From: Dermacentor variabilis
Lineage: Eukaryota > Arthropoda > Arachnida > Ixodida > Ixodidae
Length of the DNA: 64,000 bases
Assembly: GCF_050947875.1 (NCBI RefSeq)
Contig: NW_027460291.1
Coordinates: forward strand, 22,465,368 to 22,529,367
Reading direction: 5' to 3'
In this document: piece by piece, positions 41,648-52,972 of the stretch
Numbering within the stretch: position 1 is the first letter of the stretch
Layout: every line of letters begins with the position of its first letter
Notes under the pieces: generated by a model
Told to the model about the DNA's origin: nothing
Seen by the model: only the letters and a program-made list of their open reading frames with translations
The model's database searches: none
Made by a program: the position numbers and the translations under genes

Positions 41648-43406
41648 CTGGAACTTGGGAATCGTTGGACACCACAAGGGTCTGTCCTATCTCCCATGTT
41701 ATTTAATTTTGCCATGTCAAAAGTGGCTGGAGGTCTCGCGCAGATTGAGGGTATCCACTTTGCAATATATGCAGATGATGCAACAATCTGGAGTGCCGAA
41801 GGTAATACAGGACAAACAAAGACCAAACTACAAGAAAGCATTTATGTGGTGGAAACAATACTTGAGGGTATGGGACTGCACTGCTCTGCTAAAAAATCAG
41901 AACTATTGGTACTACGGAGCAGTAAGCGTGGGCGCAAGCCGAACGGATATATCCCAGAGGAAGAACCCCGCATTGACATATACGCCAAGAATGGAGAACC
42001 AATCAGGCAGGTGGAGACTATTAGAGTGCTAGGATTACTCCTGCAAGCGAATGGATCAAATTGCAGGATGATACAACATATCTCTAACAAGTCAGAAGAA
42101 GTCATTAGGCTTCTGCGTAGAATTACCAACAAGCATAAGGGGCTAGGAGAAGACAGTGCCATAAGATTGGTACATGCGTTCGCCTTTTGCCACTTCTCGT
42201 ACGTGGCAGGCATGCTACAATGGACACAGGCTGATAAGAACAAGCTAAACGCTTTAATCAGACAACTTATAAAAACTGCACTAGGTCTTCCCATCAGCAC
42301 GGCCAATGATAGCTTATCGCGCCTAGGGCTGCACAGAAGAGATAGCTGAGGATGAACAGGTGGCCCACCAGGAGAGACTAATGGGGACACGACCTGGGAG
42401 GGCGCTACTTGAAGAAATTGGCGTAGAAATTAACAACCACACCAACGAAGAAGAATTATTAACAGAATTGCAAGCGGGACTACGAGAAACAATAAAGACC
42501 ACCGCGTTCCCTAGGAACATGCACCCGACGCATAACCTCGAGAGACGGAAAGCAAGGGCGAAGTCACTCCTCCGAGACATAGATCAACATCAGCAGCAGG
42601 CGGTGTTCGTTGACGCTGCCTGGGTTAAAAATAAGGATGCGTATACCTCCGTTGTTGTAGATACTCAAGGTAATGTACGGGATGCCATCACCGTCTATAC
42701 CAAGGACCCAACAGTAGCAGAACAAGTATCAATCGCCTTAGCCATTCGGGCTGATCGGTGGACACATATTTACAGCGACTCTAGAACAGCCATACGCAAC
42801 TTTACTAACGGATATGTGACACGGATAGCAACAAGATTACTAGACAAGGTCAACAGTGAGAGGATTGAAATCCGCTGGTTTCCTGCACATCTGGGGGTGG
42901 TGGACGGAGCTCGGAGAAACCTCAATGAGGTGGCAAATGAAGCAGCACGAGGACTTTCTAGCCGTGCTCTTCAAGACCGAGCAACTTACACTTCACCCGG
43001 GGAACACAGGGATCGATTATTAACATATAACGAAATCATGAAGCACTATTATTTAAGCAGAAGGGAATACCCATTGCCACACGGTAAGCTTTGCAGAGCC
43101 CAAGCGGTCACATTACGTTTGCTACAGACAAGAACATACCCAAGTCCAGGTTTTATTAACAGGATCTATCCGGAGAGGGAAACTCAAACCAACTGTAATG
43201 AGTGCAATGCCATCATTACTCTTGACCACATGCTTTGGCAGTGCCCCGCGGTCTTCACAGACTGTGACAAGGAACAAGAATGGTGGCGGCAAATGCTACA
43301 CAGTGAATCACTTTCTGACCAATTACGGGCAGTCCAGAAGGCCCGCGATGTGGCAGAAGGGCTAGGCCTGACAGTCCCAACGTGGGAGCGGCCCGCGTCA
43401 ACCTAG
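41648..43406 (+). pseudogene. LINE A reverse transcriptase 3' half, RNase H and zinc knuckle
   Basis: After the RTE the LINE A frame resumes with WTPQGSVLSPMLFNFAMS and IYADDATIW (41768-41779, catalytic Asp pair), to LSRLGLHRRDS and a stop at 42349. A small frameshift there leads into EEIAEDEQVAHQERL and the 42360-43406 frame. That frame holds an RNase H domain (VFVDAAW, AEQVSIALAI, IYSDSRTAI, RWFPAHLG, NEVANEAARG) and the knuckle CNECNAIITLDHMLWQC. RNase H after the reverse transcriptase places it in the I superclade. Confidence 0.85.
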
Positions 43407-43459
43407 GGTTGACCTTCAGGACCCAATGAAGTTATTCATACCATCATACCATACCAAAG

Positions 43460-44230
43460 TGCGCCGCACGGTTGTCAGGGCAACACGTGAAAAACGCATG
43501 ACCTCTGTCTGGCTCTGGCAGCCCGCGGGTAAGGAGAACAAGAAAATTGAAGAGACTCAATGTGTCGTCACGAATAAAAGTCAAAGTAGAAAAAATAAAT
43601 AAGAACACAGTTACCTTTCCTGGCTTTAGCGTCTTGACATGGATGCTTTGGCGCAGGTGAAAAAATCTTGATATCCTTTTCTGTGACATGATGGCACAAA
43701 TGAACCATCCCAACGCTTCGTCTCAATGGACCTAGCTGTGTGCTTTGTCCACTTGTCTGATAATGCATTGATTTGTCTTGTCTAGTTATATATGGTCCGA
43801 TGTACGACTTTAGAAAAGTCAATGCAGCTTCGAGTCAAATTTTTATCAGAACATTAAACTCACAAAGATCCGGAATTGAAAATGTAAAGCACGACTTTGG
43901 AAATGTCAATGCACCTTACACATCAAATGTTATGTGATCTTAAAATACCCGTAAAATTTCGTAATTGAAATCCATGCTGTCCGCAGATACCGCAGCCTCT
44001 GCGAGATGCCGCGACGAGCCCGCTCGCCATCAAAGCGCCCTTGAAACTGTGCTGGGATGGGGATCTTTGCGTTATGTCACTCCAGATGCATGGGCGTTGC
44101 CACGATATCCAGCCCGAGTTCACAACGTTCGCGCCGAAATGCCTTTTCGAGTGTGAAAAATACCCATTCTAGACAAAATCCAGAATGATTTCCGGCGCCG
44201 GGGGTTTGGCCGGCGGTGCATCACAGCACG
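43460..44230. other. Right interior of the candidate hAT-like element
   Basis: No ORF of note. The final ~60 bases include a G-run (44238-44252) and C-run before ctggctacgcccctg. Repeated gcacgactttg/gtacgacttta and aatgtcaatgca/aaagtcaatgca words near 43800-43920 suggest a small internal duplication. Confidence 0.4.
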
Positions 44231-44292
44231 AAAAAATTGTGGGGGGGGGGGGGGCTGAAGCCCCATAAGCACCCCCCCCTGGCTACGCCCCT

Positions 44293-44453
<161 letters not shown>

Positions 44454-44473
44454 CATCATCATCATCAGCCTAG

Positions 44474-47452
44474 TTACGCCCACTGCAGGGCAAAGGCCTC
44501 TCCCATACTTCTCCAACTACCCCGGTCATGTACTAATTGTGGCCATGTTGTCCCTGCAAACGTCTTAATGTCATCCGCCCACCTAACTTTCTGCCGCCCC
44601 CTGCTACGCATCCCTTCCCTTGGAATCCAGTCCGTAACCTTTAGTGACCATCGGTTATCTTCCCTCCTCATTACATGTCCGGCCCATGCCCATTTCTTTT
44701 TCTTGATTTCAACTAAGATGTCGTTTACCCGCGCTTGTTGCCTCACCCAATCTGCTCTTTTCTTATCCCTTAATGTCACACCCATCATTCTTCTTTCCAT
44801 AGCTCGTTGCGTCGTCCTCAATTTCAGCAGAACCCTTTTCGTAAGTCTCCAGGTTTCTGCCCCATATGTGAGTACTGGTAACACACAGCTGTTATACACT
44901 TTCCTTTTGAGGGATAGTGGCATCCTGCTGTTCATGATTTGAGAATGCCTGCCAAACGCACCCCAGCCCATTCTTATTCTTCTGGTTATTTCAGTCTCAT
45001 GATCCGGATCCGTGGTCACTACCTGCCCTAAGTAGATGTAGTCCCTTACCCCTTCCAGTGCTTCGCTACCTATCGTAAACTGCTGTTCTCTTCCGAGCCT
45101 GTCAAACATTACTTTAGTTTTCTGCAGATTAATTTTCAGACCCACCCTTCTGCTTTGCCTCTCCAGGTCAGTGAGCATGCATTGCAATTGGTCTCCTGAG
45201 TTACTAAGCAAGGCAATATCATCAGCGAATCGCAAGTTGCTAAGGTATTCTCCATCAACTTTTATGCCCAATTCTTCCCACTCCAGGCCTCTGAATACCT
45301 CCTGTAAACATGCTGTGAATAGCATTGGAGATATCGTATCTCCCTGTCTGACGCCTTTCTTTATAGGGATTTTGTTGCTTTCTTTGTGGAGGACTACGGT
45401 GGCTGTGGAGCCGCTATAGATATCTTCCAGTATCTTTACATATGGCTCATCTACACCCTGATTCCGTAATGCCTCCATGACTGCTGAGGTTTCGACTGAA
45501 TCAAACGCTTTCTCGTAATCAATGAAAGCTATATATAACGGTTGGTTATATTCCGCACATTTTTCTATCACCTGATTGATAGTGTGAATATGGTCTATTG
45601 TTGAGTAGCCTTTACGGAATCCTGCCTGGTCCTTTGGTTGACAGAAGTCTAAGGTGTTCCTGATTCTATTTGCGATTACCTTAGTAAATACTTTGTAGGC
45701 AACGGACAGTAAGCTGATCGGTCTATAATTTTTCAAGTCTTTGGCGTCCCCTTTCTTATGGATTAGGATTATGTTAGCGTTCTTCCAAGATTCCGGTACG
45801 CTCGAGGTTATGAGGCATTGCGTATACAGGGTGGCCAGTTTCTCTAGAACAATCTGACCACCATCCTTCAACAAATCTGCTGTTACCTGATCCTCCCCAG
45901 CTGCCTTCCCCCTTTGCATAGCTCCTAAGGCTTTCTTTACTTCTTCTGGCGTTACCTGTGGGATTTCGAATTCCTCTAGGCTATTCTCTCTTCCACTATC
46001 GTCGTGGGTGGCACTGGTACTGTATAAATCTCTATAGAACTCCTCAGCCACTTGAACTATCTCATCCATATTAGTAACGATATTGCCGGCTTTGTCTCTT
46101 AACGCATACATCTGATTCTTGCCTATTCCTAGTTTCTTCTTCACTGTCTTTAGGCTTCCTCCGTTCCTGAGAGCCTGTTCAATTCTATCCATATTATAGT
46201 TCCTGATGTCCGCTGTCTTACGCTTGTTGATTAACTTAGAAAGTTCTGCCAGTTCTATTCTAGCTGTAGGGTTAGAGGCTTTCATACATTGGCGTTTCTT
46301 GATCAGATCTTTCGTCTCCTGCGATAGCTTACTGGTTTCCTGTCCAACGGAGTTACCACCGACTTCTATTGCGCACTCCTTAATGGTTCCCATGAGATAG
46401 TCGTTCATTGCTTCAACACTAAGGTCCTCTTCCTGAGCTAAAGCCGAATACCTGTTCTGTAGCTTGATCCGGAATTCCTCTAGTTTCCCTCTTACCGCTA
46501 ACTCATTGATTGGCTTCTTGTGTACCAGTTTCTTCCGTTCCCTCCTCAAGTCTAGGCTAATTCGAGTTCTTACCATCCTATGGTCACTGCAGCGTACCTT
46601 GCCGAGTACGTCTACATCTTGTATGATGCCAGGGTTCGCGCAGAGTATGAAGTCGATTTCATTTCTAGTCTCACCATTCGGGCTCCTCCACGTCCACTTT
46701 CGACTAACCCGCTTGCGGAAAAAGGTGTTCATTATCCGCATATTATTCTGTTCTGCAAACTCTACTAATAATTCTCCTCTGCTATTCCTAGAGCCTATGC
46801 CATATTCCCCCACTGACTTGTCTCCAGCCTGCTTCTTGCCTACCCTGGCATTGAAGTCGCCCATCAGTATAGTGTATTTTGTTTTGACTTTACCCATCGC
46901 CGATTCCACGTCTTCATAAAAGCTTTCGACTTCCTGGTCATCATGACTGCATGTAGGGGCATAGACTTGTACCACCTTCAATTTGTACCTCTTATTAAGT
47001 TTCACAACAAGACCTGCCACCCTCTCGTTAATGCTATAGAATTCCTGTATGTTACCAGCTATTTCCTTATTAATCAGGAATCCGACTCCTAGTTCTCGTC
47101 TCTCCGCTAAGCCCCGGTAACACAGTACATGCCCGCTTTTTAGCACTGTATATGCTTCTTTTGTCCTCCTAACCTCACTGAGCCCTATTATATCCCATTT
47201 ACTACCCTCTAATTCCTCCAATAACACTGCTAGACTCGCCTCACTAGATAGCGTTCTAACGTTAAACGTTGCCAGGTTCAGATTCCAATGGCGGCCTGTC
47301 CGGAGCCAGGTATTCTTAGCACCCTCTGCAGCGTCACAGATCTGACCGCCGCCGTGGTCAGTTGCTTCGCGGCTGCTGGGGACTGAGGGCCGGGGTTTGA
47401 TTGTTGTATTGATATAGGAGGTTGTGGCCAAGTACTGCACCAGGGTGGCCAA
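44474..47452 (-). CDS. RTE endonuclease/reverse transcriptase polyprotein (992 aa, intact)
   Basis: The N-terminal ~300 residues form an apurinic/apyrimidinic-type endonuclease: LATFNVRTLSSEASLAVL, WDIIGLSEVRR (catalytic Glu), VVQVYAPT, MGDFNARVGKK (Asp/Asn), NEIDFIL and CSDHRMVRT (SDH). A basic linker follows, then the reverse transcriptase: GAMQRGKAAGEDQVTADLL, NYRPISLLSVAYKVFTK, PKDQAGFRKGYSTIDHI, YIAFIDYEKAFDSVE (motif A), KKGVRQGDTISPMLF and NLRFADDIALL (FADD at 45218-45229). The C-terminus (RGRQKVRWADDIKTFAG, WPQLVHDRGSWRSMGEAF) is the usual RTE tail. No stop or frameshift. The first Met at 47452 leaves ~55 residues before the endonuclease; later Mets would cut into it. Confidence 0.9.
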   Translation of the reverse strand: MATLVQYLATTSYINTTIKPRPSVPSSREATDHGGGQICDAAEGAKNTWLRTGRHWNLNLATFNVRTLSSEASLAVLLEELEGSKWDIIGLSEVRRTKEAYTVLKSGHVLCYRGLAERRELGVGFLINKEIAGNIQEFYSINERVAGLVVKLNKRYKLKVVQVYAPTCSHDDQEVESFYEDVESAMGKVKTKYTILMGDFNARVGKKQAGDKSVGEYGIGSRNSRGELLVEFAEQNNMRIMNTFFRKRVSRKWTWRSPNGETRNEIDFILCANPGIIQDVDVLGKVRCSDHRMVRTRISLDLRRERKKLVHKKPINELAVRGKLEEFRIKLQNRYSALAQEEDLSVEAMNDYLMGTIKECAIEVGGNSVGQETSKLSQETKDLIKKRQCMKASNPTARIELAELSKLINKRKTADIRNYNMDRIEQALRNGGSLKTVKKKLGIGKNQMYALRDKAGNIVTNMDEIVQVAEEFYRDLYSTSATHDDSGRENSLEEFEIPQVTPEEVKKALGAMQRGKAAGEDQVTADLLKDGGQIVLEKLATLYTQCLITSSVPESWKNANIILIHKKGDAKDLKNYRPISLLSVAYKVFTKVIANRIRNTLDFCQPKDQAGFRKGYSTIDHIHTINQVIEKCAEYNQPLYIAFIDYEKAFDSVETSAVMEALRNQGVDEPYVKILEDIYSGSTATVVLHKESNKIPIKKGVRQGDTISPMLFTACLQEVFRGLEWEELGIKVDGEYLSNLRFADDIALLSNSGDQLQCMLTDLERQSRRVGLKINLQKTKVMFDRLGREQQFTIGSEALEGVRDYIYLGQVVTTDPDHETEITRRIRMGWGAFGRHSQIMNSRMPLSLKRKVYNSCVLPVLTYGAETWRLTKRVLLKLRTTQRAMERRMMGVTLRDKKRADWVRQQARVNDILVEIKKKKWAWAGHVMRREDNRWSLKVTDWIPREGMRSRGRQKVRWADDIKTFAGTTWPQLVHDRGSWRSMGEAFALQWA

Positions 47453-47578
47453 TCCTGCTCTGGTGAGAGAGTGTGTTACCGGTTCTGGTCACCGGGATCA
47501 GGCCGCACTCCAGGCCTGTTTGTGCAATTTTCTCAACACACGGTTTTTTTTTTGTATTTCCCGGTGGAGAATTGCGCG

Positions 47579-47641
47579 GCACCGGGATTTGAATCACGGT
47601 CCTCTTGCACTGGAGACGGATACTCTACCGTCCCCGCAGGA
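47579..47641 (-). other. tRNA-like leader at the RTE 5' end
   Basis: On the minus strand the sequence carries GATTCAAATCC (47585-47595), a good pol III B box, and GGTAGAGTATCC (47618-47629), A-box-like, spaced ~30 bases as in tRNA-derived SINE heads. It lies directly upstream of the RTE coding region and downstream of a Ruka SINE. It may be an internal promoter of the RTE, or a second, truncated SINE head. Confidence 0.45.
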
Positions 47642-47873
47642 GTTAAATTAAAAATTGAATTATGGTGTTTTGCGTGACAAAACCACTTTCTGATTATGCA
47701 CGCCGTAGTGGAGGACTCCGAAAATTTCGACCACCTGGGGTTCTTTAACGTGCACCTAATTCTAAGTACACGGGTGTTTTCGCATTTCGCCCCCATCGAA
47801 ATGCGGCCGCCGTGGCCGGGGTCCGATCCCGCGACCTCGTGCTCAGCAGTCTAACACCATGACCACTTAGCAA
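47642..47873 (-). mobile_element. Ruka-like SINE, best copy in the window
   Basis: The tRNA-like head has TGCTAAGTGGTCATGG (A-box region, 47857-47872) and GGGATCGGACC (B box, 47820-47830), followed by the body with cacgttaaagaacccc, tcgaaattttcgg, agtcctccactacggcg and gtggttttg, and an A/T-rich end ataattcaatttttaattt. This arrangement matches my memory of the tick SINE Ruka. Pol III transcription would run toward the RTE. Confidence 0.8.

Positions 47874-47912
<39 letters not shown>
47874..47912. repeat. (AT)n microsatellite
   Basis: acac followed by ~17 TA units, the probable right half of the simple-repeat target of the RTE/SINE unit. Confidence 0.9.
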
Positions 47913-47918
<6 letters not shown>

Positions 47919-50639
47919 TCTTGCACGAAGTGATGCCGCAAGGAAACAGGATACTACGTATAAAAGCGGGTGCTCGCCCCCATGCGACCAAAGTTATTCG
48001 GCAGGCAGCACTTCAGACATACCCGTAATATAATCGAATACGGTGAAAGCAATGTGCGACGATTCACCGGGCGACTTCGAAGGCCGCTCGCTTGGCGCGC
48101 CTGCACATCGCCGCCGATCGTCTTGCACAAGGTTTCGATAAATACGCCGTAACCATATTGATGCGGCACTAAGAGCGTTTTAAACCGGGAGGATAAAGGC
48201 GGCGCGAAATGAACAGTGAGAACTCCCCGCTCGCGCGCTCTTGTACACGGTGAAACGTCAGCGTTAGATAAAGTAAAAGAAAAATAGCACACGTTATGTT
48301 CATGTCACGAACCCGAATATAATGCGAGGCGCGTTCCAAGGGTCGAAATTTTGGTGGGAGAACTCGCGCTATATTCGCGCAAATATATTAAGTGCGTATC
48401 TCTGGTGTATCGCCTCTTCTCCGGCTCACGTGCTCTCACGCTGCACAACCTCTCCTGTAGCCGGTGACACTGGTAGCAGCAAGTAAAGAACACCTCCTTC
48501 TATAGTAATGTTATTTCATTATTTCAATGGTCAACTTACGCCAGCATTCAGGCACTCCAGCTACGTGTGTCTCTGTGCGTGGTTGTGCCCATTCGCTACA
48601 TTATGTCATTAATTACAAACACTCATTTAGGCGTAAATCTCCGTTTATGCATTATGGTATATGTTTTTATCAATTAGACGTCATTTCGGATGTTCGGTGG
48701 TCTCGATTTGTCACGTACCATCGCGCTCAGTGCGAGCTACAACGCGCGACCGTTTTACCACGCGCATTCGCGTTGTAGCTCACATTGAGTGCGATAGTGC
48801 ATCATAGCCCCATATAGTAACCAGAAAACATGCATATTCTAAAGCGGAAACTGAAAGTTCGATCCCGTTAAACGACTGTTTCTTTTTTTTTTCGTATATG
48901 TGCCAGCTAGAAGAAGTGCAGTATATCTACCGGACGTTCATATATAAAATATCCACAATGAGACTTCCGACGGATGCGATTTCGTATACTGAGGCAGTAC
49001 ATGCATGAGTCATATATTCTAATGACGAAGCTTTATTTTAGATGGGAGCTATAGGTTACGTGGCCGCCTGCATGCAGCGCGCAGTCTGTCAATTGGGAAG
49101 TGGTGCCATTGTCGAGAAGGCCCTTCCTCTTGCGCAAGAGCGATATATGAAGGCGCTATACGAGAAAACGTATAAAGTTGACAGCAGCAATTGATGGACA
49201 AGAAAAAAGAAACCTATATAATATTGCCTAATGTAAGCCGTTACATGTTTTCAGCCAGAAACCTATAACTATATTAGGCAAAGCTGTATTAGGTAAAACT
49301 ATACTGATTAAAAAAATATTACAGTTAAACTGTACATTTGTTGCGACACACTATAGCTTATGCATCCATGTTATTTCTTCCGCATGCAAGCGCTTTCGTG
49401 CTGCTGCCTTGGGTGCGTTTCTGAATTTCTCATGTTGTGCTCAGATAGATCGCACCGTTTATTCAAAATTTACTGACGGCAGACACCGCTCGCTTCTCGG
49501 CCGCAAGCGCAGCGTACAGCGGCCGAAAAGTTTCCCGCGGTTCTCCGCCTGCATTCGCAGTTTGCGCACGTTTTGTCTTTTTTTTTTTAATTTCCCCTCC
49601 TAGCTCCATACTGCGGTTAACCGGCCACGCTACTCGGCCTTGGGCTCGGTCCTCCCTTCTTGCCCGCGTTCTTCCCCGCCTCTGGTATATTTTCCTTTAC
49701 TTTTTCTTCCCCTTAGTCCGAGTCGCCAGAGGCTATATCAGCTTGTCGTTGGAAGTAGGCATGCGCGTTTACATTGCTTGTTCGTTCGCGCTCAAATTTC
49801 GCAATGAGGTCGCATTCTTTCTTCTTGCATTTTTCACAGGGTGTTTAATTAGTATTTCTGCTTGCCACGGTTCATGCGAAAAAGACACTTCCTACCCAGT
49901 CGAATCGAACCAGCTGCGATCGAACCAGTTTAAAAGCAATTCAAAGCGTTTTACCAATGCGGAGAAACAAAAAAATGGCGCCTTTTAGCGAAGCGTGAGT
50001 TGAAACCAAGCAGCAACACGAGCAAACTCAATGAAAAAGAATTTTAAAAAAGTCCAGAGTTGCGATCTGGTGCCTCTGCAGTGTGCATAAGCTGTGGCAG
50101 TATGCGAAATACTTGTTATTATTGCAGTTATGTACTTTGTGCAATACATTTTATGCCGTCTAACAAAAAAAAAAGAATACGTGGAGCCAGAGTTCAGTCG
50201 ACAACTAAAGCCGGCCCGATGCAATGCCGGCTCGTCGCACCGACGAGCGTTTGGCGCGCCTTGCGTCCAGTGGTGCTCTGACCGAGGCCCAGCCCGTGTG
50301 GCCGGCCACGTGCCGATGTAGCTGGAAGTAGACGTCGGGCCGACTGCTACCGGAATGCAGGTGGCCAGTGAAGCCGGCTGCCGACTATTTCTCAACAATC
50401 CGCCAAGCATCGGCAGTCGGCTAGGGTTGCTTGGGCAGGCAAAGCAGCGGGCACTGACGCCTGATTTGGCGACCACTGTGTCGGACAGACTGTCTCGCAC
50501 CTGCGGCGCTCGTGCTTAAGTCAGTCGTGGAGGATCATAGCTTGCGAGTGTAGTAGTACCCGGGCCGCATATATTGAAAATCTAGAAGACAGAGCGCCTT
50601 AGCAACCGCGGTGTCACGCAAGTGAGTGAAAGGCCGCCG
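47913..50639. other. Stretch with no assigned gene
   Basis: A hairpin of gcgagctacaacgcg with its inverse lies at about 48726-48782. 49060-49380 is AT-rich. 49600-49760 is pyrimidine-rich. 50180-50500 carries gccgac-type GC-rich words similar to those at 25400-25670. A 171-codon minus ORF at 49985-50500 has no recognised motif and overlaps these words. Confidence 0.35.
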
Positions 50640-51605
50640 GTGACAATGGCTGACCCAGCACCAGCGCCGCAGTTGCGAGAAAGTCTGTCCGACGTGCGTT
50701 CAGACGCAAAGTTCTGACTGGTGTTGCAGAAGTCGCGGGGCGCTGTAGTACTGAATTTATTGCCACAAGTTGGCTGCTGGACGTAATTATATTTATTCAA
50801 TCGGGTTTTTTACTAACTGTGACAACTTGTCATTATTTCGCATTATTGGCGGCGCCTCCAGGACACCAAAGCTAGAACACTGACTGGTCCGGGCTTGGAG
50901 CTCTCCGAGGCCCCAACCTGCGGGCCGCCCTGCTTCCAGCTTTGATCCCTGTGCTATCCCTTGGGTGCCCTGGAGATCCTGCGCCGCCTGCTTTATTATA
51001 ACCTCAGGTGCTCTCCTGAGGCCTCCTTTTGCCGGTTACATGTGCCCTCCTGGTGCAGTGCCTGCAAAAATACAATCTATCGTCGCGACGAAAAAAGCGA
51101 CCCGCGTCTTATACAACGCCAGTCAGAACCTTGCCCCTTCAGACACAGCTAGAGATCACCAAATGGGGCGCCCGTACCCCCTGCCTCACCGCGCGGGTAA
51201 CCAGCGGCGGAGCAACAAACTCGACCGCACTCCGCAATGTCGGCATATCTAAGGGACAAACGCATATAACACCGGCTAAGAAACCTCCTCCGTAGTGCCT
51301 AGGCAGAGTTACATATTCAAGGGCACCAGTTCGTGTTGGTGCCCTTGAAGCTAGAATTCTAGCCATGGTGTCCCCGATGCCGCTTTGGTTTCCTGGAGGA
51401 GCCTCCAATAATGCGAAAAAATGACACATTGTTGCAATTAGTGAAAAACATGATTGAATAAATATAATTACGTCCAGCCGCCAACAATTGTGACGCGAAG
51501 TTTAGCACTACCACGACCTGCGACTTCTGCAGCACCAGTCAGAACTTTGTCTTTGAAAGTACGTCAGACACACTTTCTCGCGCCTGCGGCACTGGTACTG
51601 GCGCG
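50640..51605. repeat. Foldback repeat, ~220-bp arms around a ~510-bp loop
   Basis: 50640-50870 is mirrored at 51383-51605: ttgaataaatataattacgtccag, ctgcaacaccagtcagaactttg and ctggaggcgcc-type words recur inverted. Arm identity is roughly 80% by eye, older than the palindromes elsewhere. It may be a foldback transposon or two inverted copies of one MITE. Confidence 0.7.
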
Positions 51606-51829
51606 CGTCTAATAGCGTCCTCGATCACCCGCACCTGTGCGCACCGAGGCACCTTGGTGCGCACTTTCATCCTCGATCAACTGCAACGGTGCGGACCGAC
51701 CATCCTCGATCACCGGAAGCGCACCCTGTTGGAGCGGTTTTCCGTTGCACCGTCTCGCACCGAGAAAATCGGCGGTGCGCCGGGGTGCAATCCCAGCAAG
51801 CACTGCGGGACGCGCGACGCGCGCGCGCA

Positions 51830-52182
51830 ATGCCGACTGCAGAACCGCGGACGCTCTGTATCCGAGCTATCGCAACCCTGCCGAATGGCGCACACATGAC
51901 GATAGACCCACCTGCTTTTGCTGTGGACGTGTGGGCCACATCTCCCGCTACTGTCGAAGTACCTGGCCATCCCACTATCGACCAAGCTTTCCCGCCTACC
52001 GCCGCTCCCCACTGAATCCTCGCCCGCCATCACTCTCCACCGAGGTTGAAGACACTCCTGACAACGCTCGAGCCGCCGCGACCATCCGCTCGCCATCACC
52101 ACATAGTCGCCGCTCGCGTTCGCCCCGGCTGCGTCGCTCTCCATCCCCAGCTTACCCTCGCCGCTCTCCGACGAAAAACTAG
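51830..52182 (+). pseudogene. Gypsy gag C-terminus with zinc knuckle
   Basis: The tail ...YRNPAEWRTHDDRPTCFCC continues as CFCCGRVGHISRYC, a CX2CX4HX4C nucleocapsid knuckle, followed by a Ser/Arg/Pro-rich tail (RRSRSPRLRRSPSPAYPRRS) and a stop at 52180. Residues before ~51830 in this frame do not resemble gag. Confidence 0.75.
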
Positions 52183-52271
52183 CTGGGACAGCTTCTGGAG
52201 GTGACGCTGCTCAAGAACCCCGGCCTGAAATTCCTCTGCTGACCCTGCCTACTAACGGGAACCTTCTGGAC

Positions 52272-52870
52272 ATGGATGGTTTGCTCGTTACAGCACTCAT
52301 CGACACTGGAGCCCAAATTTGCATCATGAGTGCGGAGCTTCGAACGCCCTTGAAGAAAGCACTGACTCCTGTCCGACTCGACTGCTCCAGGGCGCTGACG
52401 GTGGAACTCCGGCAGTGCTTGGAATGTATACTGCTCGTGTCAGTGTCGCCGGTCGCCACACGTCCGTTTTGTTTAGCGTGCTCGAACGTTGCCCTCACAA
52501 TGTTATCCTCGGACTCGACATTTTGGCGGCCCATTCTACTCTGATTGACTGTTCCGCCGGCGTTGTACAACTTGACCTACCACTACCTGTCCCCGTTGAC
52601 CTTCCTGCTCAAGCTCCAACTCAGCTTTGTTCCGCGGATTTTATACGCCTGCCAGCTCTTGCAGCAACCTGCATCCCTGTCTTAGCCTGCCCACCTGCAC
52701 CTGACGGAGACTATCTCCTTACTCCCGCAACTTCAGTCCTGCTTTCTCACAATGTCTCCTTCCCGCACACCATCGTTTCTGTTGCGGACGATCAGACATG
52801 TCTTCCCATCCTAAATTTCGGACAGTGCCCACAAGTACTTCCTCGAGGCATGTCTCTAGCCACGCTGTGA
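52272..52870 (+). pseudogene. Gypsy aspartic protease (frameshifted)
   Basis: LLVTALIDTGAQICIMS contains the catalytic DTGA (52302-52313). The flap and second half (VLGMYTARVSVAGRHTSVLF, HNVILGLDILAAHSTLID) are in the next frame, so one frameshift lies near 52375. A linker of ~90 residues follows and a TGA at 52868 precedes the reverse transcriptase frame. Confidence 0.8.
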
Positions 52871-52972
52871 CCGACGCACGAGTGACACATTTCCGCTCTA
52901 TCTGTTGCGCCGTCTTCGACCAATGCTCATTCTGCGCCTTCTGCATCAGCCCCGACCGACGACTTTACAAAG

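Larger units (their letters stand above)
38223..43452 (+). mobile_element. LINE A: I-group LINE, 5'-truncated, split by an RTE insertion
   Basis: The direct repeat accaaag lies at 38216-38222 and 43453-43459, bounding the unit. The 5' part (38223-38834) and the 3' part (41648-43452) join in frame once the RTE at 38835-41636 is taken out, with aatcgacaacc duplicated on either side of it. The coding content is reverse transcriptase, RNase H and a C-terminal zinc knuckle. The endonuclease is absent. The 3' UTR is short, ending with cataccatcataccat. Confidence 0.8.
44454..47641 (-). mobile_element. RTE LINE copy 2, full length with intact ORF
   Basis: On the minus strand the unit runs from a tRNA-like leader (47579-47641) through a ~125-base 5' region, a 992-codon ORF, and a 3' end ggctgatgatgatgatg directly on the AT part of the microsatellite. 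The repeat acacatatatat occurs at 44442-44453 and again at 47874-47885, beyond a Ruka SINE that abuts the 5' end. That fits a target duplication for the SINE plus RTE together, though the low complexity weakens it. Confidence 0.85.

Noticed and set aside
47579..47873. Genuine tRNA genes
   Set aside because: A and B boxes are present but the acceptor and anticodon stems do not pair properly; these are SINE or leader heads.
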